From Furfurilactobacillus milii (GTDB lineage: Bacteria > Bacillota > Bacilli > Lactobacillales > Lactobacillaceae): a DNA stretch of 64,000 nt. Under the pieces are notes generated by a model. It saw only the letters and a list, made by a program, of their open reading frames with translations. It was not told where the DNA came from and ran no database searches. Numbering within the stretch: the first letter of the stretch is position 1; the number at the start of each line of letters is the position of its first letter. Positions 38,695-47,466 of this stretch are shown piece by piece. The translations under genes were made by a program, and so were the position numbers. Location of the stretch: contig NZ_WEZT01000012.1 in NCBI RefSeq assembly GCF_009863985.1, forward strand, positions 19,397 through 83,396, in the 5' to 3' direction.

Positions 38695-39178
38695 GCTGAT
38701 CTGAAACGCCGTTCCCTGGGACCAGGTTCAACTCGCACAAACCGCGATTTTCACCTTTGATTATGAGCCGAAAAACATGTCTCATAAGTCATCCTGTAAC
38801 ACTAAACGGCCCACCCCGCCGCTAAGTGTTACCGACACGGAACTCTGTTTCCAATCAGCTCCACTCCCGCAGTACCTACAGTAGCTAGTGAAACTTTGCG
38901 TAAACTACTACGCACTCAATCAGATGTATGAAACTTTGGGTAAACTGATACGCATTCGATTAGAGGTTTGAAACTTGCCACTCTGTCAGCTGGAGGGTGT
39001 CAACAGTGATACCGAGCCGTGAAAGTGGTGTTAATTCGGGACGATTTAACCGAATTTACACCACGGACGGTCGCAAAGACTCCGATTTTCAGGAGGCTTG
39101 GCGGCGAGGTGAAAGACCGTGAACTTCGGGCTTGAACCGGTCCCACGGCGAGCGTGTCACTGCTGACAACCGGAGGCA
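38695..39178 (+). repeat. Structured bipartite repeat element, copy C
   Basis: The 5' module (38695-38859) is closed by gctgat..gaaac / gtttc..atcagc with a 2-nt internal loop. Helices inside are tga-ttatgag / ctcataa-g-tca and gtaacact (38796-38803) / agtgttac (38825-38832). The 3' module (38988-39178) is closed by gtcaacagtgatac (38999-39012) / gtgtcactgctgac (39154-39167). It contains gtggtgt (39025-39031) with acaccac (39058-39064). The spacer carries a 40-bp tandem repeat. The element lies between divergent helD and the DedA gene. Confidence 0.8.
38889..38976 (+). repeat. 40-bp tandem repeat (2.2 copies) in the spacer of element C
   Basis: Units start with tgaaacttt at 38889, 38929 and (partial) 38969, an exact 40-bp period. 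The two full units agree at 32 of 40 positions. The first contains the small palindrome gcgta-aactac-tacgc. No other copy of the element has it. Confidence 0.8.
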
Positions 39179-39304
39179 AAATTGCCATTGCACTATTTTC
39201 AATCACACTTTGCCTTAACTCATAAGTTTTCTCAAAGCTGAATGATTAGTTTCGCTATTCATCGTTCAGTTGCTTACACTGTAGGTAAAAATGGGAGGTC
39301 GCCT

Positions 39305-39952
39305 ATGGATCAGTTGATTCACATCTTGAGCCATTTACAGGATTATATTCTGCCCTTGTTCTCGTGGATGGGCAACTGGAGCTACGTGACCTTGTTTCTG
39401 TTGATCTTTGCTGAAACTGGCTTGGTCGTTTTTCCGTGGTTGCCGGGTGAATCATTGATTTTTGTGACGAGTGCTATCGCGGCAGCCACCCAATCCAGTT
39501 TGGACATCAAAGTTCTGGTTCCCATCTTCTTCTTTGCCGCCGTTCTCGGTGACACTCTGAACTTTCGAATCGGCATGTGGTTAATGCACTTTAAGTTTAT
39601 TAATCGACGTCTTCATGGTGGTTTAAAACGTGGCGAAGCATTTTTCAAACGTTATGGTGGCCGAGCTGTGATCTTTGGCCGGTTTGTACCACTGATTCGA
39701 ACCTTCGTCCCACTTTTGGCGGGCACGACAAAAATGAGTGAACGTCGTTTTGCCGTCCTCAATGTTATTGGTGTCGCACTGTGGGTCACGGTCGGTAGCG
39801 TTTTAGGTTATTACTTTGGCCGTTTGCCATTCGTAAAGTCACACTTTGCCCTCATTTTCCTCGGTGTGGCAGTGATTGGTATCTTGCCAGGATTCATTGT
39901 CGGTGCGACGCGCTACCTCCGCCGTCACAGTAATCATTTTTATGAACCATAA
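39305..39952 (+). CDS. DedA-family membrane protein
   Basis: A 215-residue protein starting MDQLIHILSHLQDYILPLF; GGAGG precedes the ATG at 39305. DedA/SNARE-associated landmarks are visible: FAETGLVVFPWLPGESLIF, GDTLNFRIGMW, FFKRYGGRAVIFGRFVPLIR and FVPLLAGTTKMSERRF. DedA proteins recycle undecaprenyl phosphate or keep membrane potential homeostasis; the exact lipid is not shown. It is followed 62 nt later by the mutase-like gene. Confidence 0.92.
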   Translation: MDQLIHILSHLQDYILPLFSWMGNWSYVTLFLLIFAETGLVVFPWLPGESLIFVTSAIAAATQSSLDIKVLVPIFFFAAVLGDTLNFRIGMWLMHFKFINRRLHGGLKRGEAFFKRYGGRAVIFGRFVPLIRTFVPLLAGTTKMSERRFAVLNVIGVALWVTVGSVLGYYFGRLPFVKSHFALIFLGVAVIGILPGFIVGATRYLRRHSNHFYEP

Positions 39953-40014
39953 CGTGGTCTCATCCCAAACGTTGATATGCTATGATAGAACCATCATAAA
40001 TTGTGGAGGTTCTC

Positions 40015-40671
40015 ATGTCATTTAACGTTTACATGGTTCGTCATGGTCAAACTTATTTAAACTTGTATCACCGGATGCAAGGCTGGTCAGACGCACCGCT
40101 TACTGAAAAAGGCCAGAATGACGGCAAACATGCCGGTCAGTTACTGAGCCATGTTAAGTTTGACGCTGCATACTCTAGTGATCTTGCTCGGGCGCAAACT
40201 ACAGGACGGTTGATTCTTGCCGAAAACCCTAGCACCCTCACCGAACCAGTCGCCCGCAAAGAATTCCGCGAAGAATTCTTCGGGTATTGGGAAGGCTATG
40301 ACGACATGTTAATGTGGCATCAAATTGGCTCTCCTAAGGGTGGTAACACCTATAATGAGTTGGTCGAAAAGTTTGGCCTGCAAGAAACAACAGACCTAGT
40401 GGCCAATGCGGATCAGTATCACGACGCCGAAACGTACGCGCAATTGTGGGAACGAATCCAAGCTGGAATGCAACTGTTACGGGATAACGCCAAGGACGGC
40501 GATAACATTTTGCTAGTCACTCACGGCACGTACCTGCGCCACATCATGGATCATTACTCTGACACAATTGGTGCCTTCCCCGGCCCACGAAATGGCAGTG
40601 TTACCAAACTAGTTGTAGACAATGATAGTGTGAAAGTACTGTATACCGACCGATTAGATAATATTGAATAA
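40015..40671 (+). CDS. Histidine phosphatase (phosphoglycerate-mutase-like) protein
   Basis: A 218-residue protein starting MSFNVYMVRHGQTYLNLYH; GGAGG lies 6 nt before the ATG at 40015. The phosphohistidine motif is VRHGQT (residue 8) and the second His is in LVTHGTYLRHI (near 168). It is longer and more divergent than GpmA, so a phosphatase acting on a small phosphorylated metabolite is more likely than the glycolytic mutase. Confidence 0.88.
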   Translation: MSFNVYMVRHGQTYLNLYHRMQGWSDAPLTEKGQNDGKHAGQLLSHVKFDAAYSSDLARAQTTGRLILAENPSTLTEPVARKEFREEFFGYWEGYDDMLMWHQIGSPKGGNTYNELVEKFGLQETTDLVANADQYHDAETYAQLWERIQAGMQLLRDNAKDGDNILLVTHGTYLRHIMDHYSDTIGAFPGPRNGSVTKLVVDNDSVKVLYTDRLDNIE

Positions 40672-40684
40672 CTTTAATATAAAT

Positions 40685-40730
40685 AAGCACGATCAGCGAA
40701 ATTTCCAAAAATTTCGTTGATCGTGCTTTT
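40685..40730. terminator. Bidirectional terminator
   Basis: A long stem aagcacgatcagcgaaat / atttcgttgatcgtgctt with one G-T pair, T-run on the plus side, between convergent genes. Confidence 0.88.
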
Positions 40731-40750
40731 TCGATACAGCTAATATGCAA

Positions 40751-42559
40751 TTATTTGCCTAATAATTCCTTTAATTCTGCAATCCGCTTGTCCAACACGG
40801 CAAACGCATCGTCCAAGTATTGTCGAGATGTGACGTCCACCCCTGCTTGCTTGATCAACTCAATTGGTGCTTGTGAGCCACCAGCTTTGAGGAATGTCTT
40901 GTATTGGTCCAACGCACCAGGCACCTTGCGATAAATTCGGTCCGCAATGGTCGTGGAGATGGCCATCGATGTCGCATATTGGTAAACGTAGTAATTGTAA
41001 TAGAAATGTGGCACGCCGGCCCAGCCTGTATTCTTCTCATCTTCAAAGGTAACAGCCGGACCGTTGTATTGTTCGCCTAATTTAGCATACATCGTACTCA
41101 AATAATCGGAAGTTAACGCTTCGTCACTTTCAACTTTTTCATAGGCTTGATGCTCAAATTCTGCAAATAAAGTTTGCAAATTAACCGTGCCGATAAACGT
41201 TTGGATAGATTGTTGTAATAAGTACGCCTTAACTTCCTTGTTATCGGCATATTTATCCAACATGTAGTCCATCAGCAAGTTTTCGTTAGTTGTCGAAGCA
41301 ATTTCCGCCGTGAAGATTGGATAGTCTGCATCCTGAAGGGGCTGTGTTGCATCAGTAAAGTAAGATTGCATCGCATGTCCAGACTCATGAGCCAACGTGG
41401 TTAAGCCATAATAATTGTCCGACCAGTTCAGCAAGATATACGGGTGAACATCGTAAACTTCGCTCTCATAACCGCCGGAACGTTTGCCAACATTTTCGGC
41501 TGCATCGATCCAGCTACCGGAAAATTCAGCCCTCAAACCATCCAAATAATCATCACCAAGCACCTTCAATGCATCCAGTACGATGGCCTTAGACTCGTCA
41601 AACGTAAATTTCAATTTGGGGTCGCCCAGTAAAGGCGCAGAACGATCGTAATTGTACATTGGCTTTAAGCCCAGCACATCTTGACGTAACTGCATGTAAT
41701 CATGTTCGCCCTGCAAATGATCATGCACGGTCGCTACCAACGTGTCATAGACGCTTTCTGGGATTTCATTATCGAACAATTCCCCTTCTCGCGCTGTCGC
41801 AAAATGATGGGCACGGTTCTTAAGGACCGTCCCTTCCATATGAGTCGACAGGGTTGTGGCAAAAGTATGTTGAAGCCCATCATAGGCCTTTTTAATCAAG
41901 TGACTTGTCCGTTTGCGTAAATCGCGGTTGGTTGACTGCATAAATTCACTGATTTTAGCATCTGTTAATTCAACCGTTTCGCCATTTTCATCCTCAATGT
42001 CGCCATACTTCATATCGCCATCATTTAACATGGAGAAAATGTTTTCAGCACCCTCAAACACCTTGCTACTTTGCGCTAACAATTTTTCTTCAGCTAATGG
42101 CAGCACATGTCCCTGATTGCGTAAAAAGTTCAACTCCAGATATCGCCGATAGTCCTGTAAACGAGGTTCATCTTTTAGATACTGGTCAAACTTTTCTTTG
42201 GACAGCGCCGTGATTTCAGTCGTTAAAAAGCTGCGGGCCGTTTGCGTTTGCGCGTAAAGCGCCTGCGCCTGACCAGCTAGTTTGGTACCAACCGGATCCG
42301 TCGTGTCACTATCATTACGGGCGTTAGCATAAAAATAAATTCGCATTAGCACACCAGATAAGCTTACCGCTTCACTGGCTGTTTCATAAAGCGTTTGTGC
42401 ACTCTCCGTTACGTGCCCTTCATATTTGCTAAACTCGGCTAATTGCTGCTTATACGCTGTAACAGCTTTTTCAAATGCGTCATCACTTGGATATAAATCC
42501 TTCAAATTCCATTTCAATTCATCCGGGACTTCCGCTCGGGTTGCTAACTTCTTTGTCAT
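40751..42559 (-). CDS. pepF: Oligoendopeptidase F (M3 family)
   Basis: A 602-residue zinc peptidase with the HExxH motif in LAHESGHAMQSYF (near residue 390) and the following FTAEIASTTNENLLMDY that supplies the third ligand. The N-terminal part (MTKKLATRAEVPDELKWNL) is standard for PepF. It cleaves peptides of about 7-17 residues in the cytoplasm and fits with the Opp transporter in this window. Confidence 0.96.
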   Translation of the reverse strand: MTKKLATRAEVPDELKWNLKDLYPSDDAFEKAVTAYKQQLAEFSKYEGHVTESAQTLYETASEAVSLSGVLMRIYFYANARNDSDTTDPVGTKLAGQAQALYAQTQTARSFLTTEITALSKEKFDQYLKDEPRLQDYRRYLELNFLRNQGHVLPLAEEKLLAQSSKVFEGAENIFSMLNDGDMKYGDIEDENGETVELTDAKISEFMQSTNRDLRKRTSHLIKKAYDGLQHTFATTLSTHMEGTVLKNRAHHFATAREGELFDNEIPESVYDTLVATVHDHLQGEHDYMQLRQDVLGLKPMYNYDRSAPLLGDPKLKFTFDESKAIVLDALKVLGDDYLDGLRAEFSGSWIDAAENVGKRSGGYESEVYDVHPYILLNWSDNYYGLTTLAHESGHAMQSYFTDATQPLQDADYPIFTAEIASTTNENLLMDYMLDKYADNKEVKAYLLQQSIQTFIGTVNLQTLFAEFEHQAYEKVESDEALTSDYLSTMYAKLGEQYNGPAVTFEDEKNTGWAGVPHFYYNYYVYQYATSMAISTTIADRIYRKVPGALDQYKTFLKAGGSQAPIELIKQAGVDVTSRQYLDDAFAVLDKRIAELKELLGK

Positions 42560-42722
42560 ATATAGATCCCCCTAATATGGTTATTAGTATAACAGTTTTT
42601 CACATTTTTCTTTAACCGTTTTATTATTTGTTTTGTGATTTAACGATTGTTATCAAATGGTAATCGTTTGATTCGAATGATTGTGTTATTAATGAAATAA
42701 GTCAATAAATTAGGAGTTCTCC

Positions 42723-43553
42723 ATGAAAACGGTCATTAACGACACCACGATTCATTATGAAGTGAATGGTTCCGGCACCCCGATGCTGATCATTCACGGA
42801 CTGGCGCAAAATATTGATAGTATGCAGATTCCGCTCATGCCTGTGCTGGCAGCGGCTAACATCCAACAAATATACGTCGAACTGCCTGGCATGGGCGAAT
42901 CCTCTGCCAACATAGGTGTCGGTAGCAGTGACGCCATATTGGCATTATTAGAAACTTTCGTTAATCAAATCATCGGTGATCAACCGTTTTATGTTGTTGG
43001 TCACTCTTACGGCGGATATCTTGCCTTGGGATTGATCCATGACTGGCCCACTCGCATCCTCGGCGCCTTTCTCACTTGCCCTGTGACCATTGCGGATGCA
43101 CCAGATCGCCATGTGGCTCATCATTACGTTGCCGTTCAAACGGACTTCCCAGTGAAATATAATCAAGATGCATTCGCTGCATTTAAGGATATGAACGTTA
43201 ACCTAAACGCCGACGCTTGGAGTGCTTATCAATTGCAAATTTTGCCTGGATTACAGCAAGCCAACCGCGACTTCATTCATTTATTACGCAAGCACTACCA
43301 ATTTTCGTTTGAATCCAGCTTAATGCAAACGCCGTTCAAGCAACCCGTCACCCTTTTACTGGGTCGTCAGGACGACATTGTCGGCTTTCAGGATCAATTG
43401 CCACTGCTTAACAACTTTAGCCGACTGACCCTGGGTATTGTGGACCGTGCCGGCCACAATCTGTCACAAGACCAACCAAAACTTTTTAAAGACTACTGGC
43501 GACACTTTTTGACCTCAATTAACAACGACGCTTTCACGCCTCATGCTGAATAA
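42723..43553 (+). CDS. Alpha/beta hydrolase
   Basis: A 276-residue protein with the oxyanion region IHGLAQNIDSM (near 25), nucleophile elbow VVGHSYGGYLALG (Ser near 96) and C-terminal His in VDRAGHNLSQDQP. The Asp is probably in GRQDDIVG. The substrate is unknown. It starts with AGGAG 7 nt upstream and forms a single-gene unit. Confidence 0.85.
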   Translation: MKTVINDTTIHYEVNGSGTPMLIIHGLAQNIDSMQIPLMPVLAAANIQQIYVELPGMGESSANIGVGSSDAILALLETFVNQIIGDQPFYVVGHSYGGYLALGLIHDWPTRILGAFLTCPVTIADAPDRHVAHHYVAVQTDFPVKYNQDAFAAFKDMNVNLNADAWSAYQLQILPGLQQANRDFIHLLRKHYQFSFESSLMQTPFKQPVTLLLGRQDDIVGFQDQLPLLNNFSRLTLGIVDRAGHNLSQDQPKLFKDYWRHFLTSINNDAFTPHAE

Positions 43554-43567
43554 TCTGACTATGTAAC

Positions 43568-43615
43568 GAAATGGGCTCCTAACAGTTAGTAAATCCACTG
43601 CTAGGAGCCCATTTC
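43568..43615. terminator. Hairpin between convergent units
   Basis: Fourteen-bp perfect stem gaaatgggctccta / taggagcccatttc. Tail is AT-rich but without a long T-run. Confidence 0.65.
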
Positions 43616-43704
43616 ATATTAAACATCATGGATATTTCCGTTTGACTTGCAGGTTCAATAGAACTCTGCATAAGCGCCACGAATTGCGGCATTAATGTGC
43701 TAAC

Positions 43705-44016
43705 CTACTTGTTACCCGCCGACATAACGCCTGAGTCAATAATCTGCGCATTCAAAAACCAATAGTCATGCCAGTCGCCTCGCAATGAAGCAAATGCCAC
43801 CGGTTGTTTGCCCGCGGCTTTTACCTTAGCAATCAGATAATTACGCATAATCCAAGCATCTTCGAAAGACCGCTGCGTCAAATGCATAATATGACTCAAC
43901 TTTGTCGTACTAATGTTCAGTTCCTCTGTCGCCTGTGCAACAGTGAGCCCTGCCAACTGAAAGTTCTTTTGTAATTCTTGCTCTGTATTAATTTTTTCTT
44001 GTGGATTTAATGTCAT
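43705..44016 (-). CDS. DUF2316 family small protein with HTH-like N-terminus
   Basis: A 103-residue protein starting MTLNPQEKINTEQELQKNFQ. The sequence LAGLTVAQATEELNISTTKL looks like a helix-turn-helix and the rest (RSFEDAWIMRNYLIAKVKAA, then FASLRGDWHDYWFLN) matches DUF2316. It follows a MarR gene by 38 nt, so both may regulate the same pathway. GGAG precedes the ATG at 44016. Confidence 0.8.
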   Translation of the reverse strand: MTLNPQEKINTEQELQKNFQLAGLTVAQATEELNISTTKLSHIMHLTQRSFEDAWIMRNYLIAKVKAAGKQPVAFASLRGDWHDYWFLNAQIIDSGVMSAGNK

Positions 44017-44054
44017 TTTCAAAGTCTCCTAAAACAACGCTGTTTGCAAACCGC

Positions 44055-44489
44055 TCATGCATGATCAACCAATTGTTTAACCAGTGTCTCGATCGCCTCA
44101 CTGGTTGCCGCTTGCACCTCTGCAGGCAACACTTGGTTCACCTGCTCATCCAACTTATCAAAGCACTGTTGAACACGCTCGTTAATTTGCTGCCCGTTAG
44201 CGGTTAATAACAAATGTTTTGTTCTCACGTCTCCATCTTCATAGCGACGCTCAATTAATTTCTTCGTTTCCAAACTTTTCAACAGGTTAGTCAAACTCGC
44301 TACATTGCGGCTTAATAATCTAGCAACCGTTTGCTGATTAACGCCTGGGTGAGCACCAACATATCGAATCACGTTCGCCTGATCGGTATTGAGTCCCAGC
44401 GTACGTAACTGGCGATTCATCGTTGCCGTTTGCCATGCGGCCAATCTGTGTATCATGCCTGCCAATGTTTCGTGTTCGTCTAGCTTCAT
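44055..44489 (-). CDS. MarR-family transcriptional regulator
   Basis: A 144-residue protein starting MKLDEHETLAGMIHRL; GAGGTG precedes the ATG at 44489. The winged helix is LNTDQANVIRYVGAHPGVNQ followed by QTVARLLSRNVASLTNLLKS and the wing KKLIERRYEDGDVRTKHLLLT. It probably regulates itself and the downstream DUF2316 gene; its ligand is unknown. Confidence 0.9.
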   Translation of the reverse strand: MKLDEHETLAGMIHRLAAWQTATMNRQLRTLGLNTDQANVIRYVGAHPGVNQQTVARLLSRNVASLTNLLKSLETKKLIERRYEDGDVRTKHLLLTANGQQINERVQQCFDKLDEQVNQVLPAEVQAATSEAIETLVKQLVDHA

Positions 44490-44574
44490 ATTCTCACCTC
44501 TTGTCGAACAAGAATATCTTATCACGTTAAGTTGTAATTGCAACTGTTTTATCCAAAACTATTAGATCTAAAAA

Positions 44575-44601
44575 AACCGAAAGCACTGATGGCTTTCGGT
44601 T
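44575..44601 (-). terminator. Terminator after the small unknown gene at 44624
   Basis: Stem accgaaagc / gctttcggt with six A on the left, a T-run on the minus strand. Confidence 0.85.
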
Positions 44602-44623
44602 CTCAATAAATTAACATTTTCGA

Positions 44624-44938
44624 TTAACTCTGGTCAGTTGTATAGCGTGGTGCACTGAGCAACGGCTGCCCACCAACGGCTTTACGTTGGCCTGCCTGTG
44701 ACAAAGCGGATTCTAACGCTGCCAGCTTAGGATCGCGGTGGACATGCGTTAAGTCTTCTGTAGGAGCTTCTTCGCTCCCTTGCACAAAGCGACGTGCAAC
44801 ATTATTAATGCTCGATGTTAATTGCTTAACATCACCATCGCGACGAGATGGTTCAAACGTCACAAGGTCACGTACCATTTTGCCCAGCAACTCATCATTA
44901 TCAATGTGTTGCGCCAAGTAAGAAATTACATCATTCAT
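44624..44938 (-). CDS. Small protein of unknown function
   Basis: A 104-residue protein, MNDVISYLAQHIDNDELLGK at the start, charged and soluble, with a Pro/Arg-containing tail (LLSAPRYTTDQS). GAGGTG lies 7 nt before the ATG at 44938. It has its own terminator. No domain recognised. Element D lies upstream. Confidence 0.7.
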   Translation of the reverse strand: MNDVISYLAQHIDNDELLGKMVRDLVTFEPSRRDGDVKQLTSSINNVARRFVQGSEEAPTEDLTHVHRDPKLAALESALSQAGQRKAVGGQPLLSAPRYTTDQS

Positions 44939-45107
44939 CTGTTTGCACCTCACTTATCAACTAGAATGTGACAAACATCATAAAGCTAACTTGCGCTGAT
45001 GTCAACGGGTTAACTTATTAAAAATAAGTCATGAATTCAAGCTCAATTGTCCACCAACTATCATGAAAGTTGAATGCCTGCTTTTCAGAGCCTCACTACC
45101 GTTACGC

Positions 45108-45560
45108 GTAATTGAAACGCCGTTCCATGGGACTGGGTTCAACCCGCACGAGCCACGGTTTTCACCCTCGATTATGAGCTGAAAACCACATCTCATAATT
45201 CGTCCTGCAACACTAAGCGGCTAAGTTCCCGCCGCCAAGTGTTGCCGACGCGGAACTCTGTTTCAATTCCACTCCACTCTCTAATGTAAAATTCTCCGGT
45301 AGCGACGGCAATCAGGTCTCTTTGAAATTCACCAAATTAAATGCACTGTTGCCAACCACTCCTAATATTAGCTGGAGGGCGACAACAGTGATACCGAGTC
45401 GTGAAAGTAACGTTAATTCGGTGGTTTATCCGAATTTAGGTTACGGCCGATCGCGGAGACTCGATGTTTCCACGAGGCTTTGCGGCAAAGTGAAAGACGG
45501 TGCACCTTCCGGCTTGAACCGGTCCCACGACGAGTGTGTCACTGTTGACAACCGCAAGCG
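45108..45560 (+). repeat. Structured bipartite repeat element, copy D
   Basis: The 5' module (45108-45270) is closed by aattgaaac (45110-45118) / gtttcaatt (45260-45268), then gttcc / ggaac. It holds cga-ttatgag (45169-45178) with ctcataattcg (45192-45202), gcaacact (45207-45214) with agtgttgc (45238-45245), and ggttttca (45157-45164) with tgaaaacc (45180-45187). The last pairing interleaves with the ttatgag helix as a possible pseudoknot. The 3' module (45369-45560) is closed by gacaacagtgatac / gtgtcactgttgac with one mismatch and contains gtaac / gttac. It fills the 44939-45608 gap. Confidence 0.8.
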
Positions 45561-45608
45561 GAATCACACCTATCTATTTGAACAAAATCTAAGCGAACCC
45601 AAACCAGT

Positions 45609-46604
45609 TTATCCAACTTCAACAGGCTTTTCGATTATGCGAATAATCTGGTCAAAGGCCTGCTCAGTTTCAGGAATTGGCAGCCCGAAGAAATCGTGAA
45701 CCATATAGGGATACTCAAAGAAATTCAAATGAATGCCAGCTGCCTTCGCCTTGTCACGGAACTTAACAGCATCTGGATACAGAATTTCTCGAGTCCCAAC
45801 GAATAATGCAATGTGGCCAAGATTACTGATGTCACCGTACAAAGGACTAACACGCCAATCAGTAGTATCCGTATTTCTGGCGTAATAGTGCCCCATCATC
45901 ACTTGTAGTGAATAGCGATCCAAGATTGGATCCGCTGCCTCATAGTGACCGATTTCTTCGTTTGTTAACCCGACATCTAGCACCGGCGATAAGGCGATGA
46001 TATCCTTCGGCTGTGGCAAATCAACCGTCTTTAAATATTCGGCCAACGTTAGCGCGAGACCACCGCCAGCAGAATTCCCGAGTAAAATGATTTTATCGGG
46101 CGCCGTCGTCTCAAGCACTTGACGGTAAACCTTTTCCAACATGTCCAACACGTCTTTAAAATCATGCGCCGGTGCTAGCGGATAAATCGGCATTAACACC
46201 GTTGCAGAAATCGTGTCCGCCAGCTTGCGTGCCAAACGGACCTGCATCCCCAGCGGCTGATTCCAGAAACAACCACCATGCAGGTAAATTACCGTGTACC
46301 GTTGATCGCCATATTTGCCGTGTAACTCATAGGTATTATCGTAACTGGTTGGAACCTGAACGTCATATTGACGTGACAATCGCGCGTCCATCGACCATGG
46401 CTGTTCATTTTTGTGCAAATAATAGTCGTAGGTTACGAGGTTTTCCATATGTTTGTATGGACTGAACATTCGTTTAGGCTGTAATCGCAAGAGATTTTCC
46501 AACACCTTGCTACTAACGCTCCGTTTTTCAACATACTTAGCCTGCACAGTTACAGCTGCAGCACCCACTAAGCCTGCCGTTGCTAGAATATGTTTCATTT
46601 TCAT
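45609..46604 (-). CDS. Membrane-anchored or secreted alpha/beta hydrolase (HSL-type esterase)
   Basis: A 331-residue protein starting MKMKHILATAGLVGAAAVTV, a likely signal anchor. The HSL-type oxyanion motif is YLHGGCFWN (Gly-Gly-Cys instead of Gly-Gly-Gly). The nucleophile is in LLGNSAGGGLAL, and the His in YMVHDFFGLP. GGAGG lies 9 nt before the ATG at 46604. Substrates are probably short acyl esters. Its 3' end lies 49 nt from element D. Confidence 0.87.
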   Translation of the reverse strand: MKMKHILATAGLVGAAAVTVQAKYVEKRSVSSKVLENLLRLQPKRMFSPYKHMENLVTYDYYLHKNEQPWSMDARLSRQYDVQVPTSYDNTYELHGKYGDQRYTVIYLHGGCFWNQPLGMQVRLARKLADTISATVLMPIYPLAPAHDFKDVLDMLEKVYRQVLETTAPDKIILLGNSAGGGLALTLAEYLKTVDLPQPKDIIALSPVLDVGLTNEEIGHYEAADPILDRYSLQVMMGHYYARNTDTTDWRVSPLYGDISNLGHIALFVGTREILYPDAVKFRDKAKAAGIHLNFFEYPYMVHDFFGLPIPETEQAFDQIIRIIEKPVEVG

Positions 46605-46703
46605 CACGTGTAACCTCCATCGTGTCATTGCCAAAAAGTGGCATCACTCTTTTATAATCTTACAAGGCAAATTCTATAATTAATCCGAACAGAAATTAAA
46701 AAG

Positions 46704-46973
46704 CCCAAAGCAATCACTTACAATGGTAGTAGCTAATTCCAACCAATATAGGGAGTGATTACTTTGGGTACATCTACTTTATCACGTTTTCAACGTGGCG
46801 CACTAGCACAACTGGTCAATGAGGGGAATAAATCTTACCAAGTAATGGCTGACGCCTTAGGCGTCGCCAAAGCTACGATTAGCTATGAGTTGGACCGGGT
46901 TAAACCTTATGATCCAGAATTAGCTCAGCAAGATGCAGATCGCAAAAGGCGGAATTGCGGGCACTTGAACTAA
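46704..46973 (+). pseudogene. N-terminal remnant of an IS30-family transposase
   Basis: A frame from GTG (46755) gives a helix-turn-helix segment (SRFQRGALAQLVNEGNKSYQ, then VMADALGVAKATISYELDR) typical of the IS30 transposase N-terminus. It stops after about 72 codons at RRNCGHLN; the catalytic part is missing. Upstream, cccaaagcaatcact (46704-46718) and agtgattactttggg (46753-46767) form an inverted repeat with one mismatch, covering the start region. The gene is dead. Confidence 0.82.
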
Positions 46974-47251
46974 TTAATCAACGACCATTAAAAATACATC
47001 ATCAACAGACTGCCATTGAAAGATTCCGGGCTTGTTCGGATTAAACTTGTAATTTGCCACAACGAAAAGACAGATTTTACCCTCAAAACGTCATATCCAT
47101 TTTAATTTAGTCATTAATAAATTTGTTACTAAATTTTGAGGTAGCGTTAAGGTCCCACCGTTATTCTATTAAGCATAGACAACAACAAGTTGTCTATCAC
47201 CCCTAATAGTACTCAAACAGTACAACTCCTGAATCAAATACTTCGTTGAAA

Positions 47252-47282
47252 CGTCCACCTGTTATGGCTAGCAGAGTGGACG
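47252..47282 (+). other. Hairpin in the otherwise empty stretch 46974-47330
   Basis: Seven-bp stem cgtccac / gtggacg with a T-rich tail (ctttgttttg); possibly a terminator. A second hairpin atagacaac / gttgtctat lies at 47175-47197. No coding region is supported in this stretch. Confidence 0.4.
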
Positions 47283-47466
47283 CTTTGTTTTGTACTCAAC
47301 TGCTACTTTCGTTTCGCTAGATCAAGACGACGTTCTGTGGTGACCGTTTCAGTCCTCTGGGAACCACGGTCTTACCTTCACTGGACCCTGTCTTCACCCA
47401 GCTGCGATAGCACAATCGTGGTAAAACCGTTTGAACATAATAAGTGTCGCCAGTGTTCCAACATAG

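Noticed and set aside
38889..38976. Plasmid-type iteron origin at the 40-bp repeats
   Set aside because: Only two diverged units and no replication protein gene nearby.
38695..39178. Group I or group II intron, or CRISPR array
   Set aside because: None of the intron core sequences (P/Q/R/S, domain V) was found, and there are no regularly spaced short repeats beyond the 40-bp tandem.
46453..46683. Plus-strand frames opposite the esterase gene
   Set aside because: Antisense shadows of a well-supported esterase coding region.
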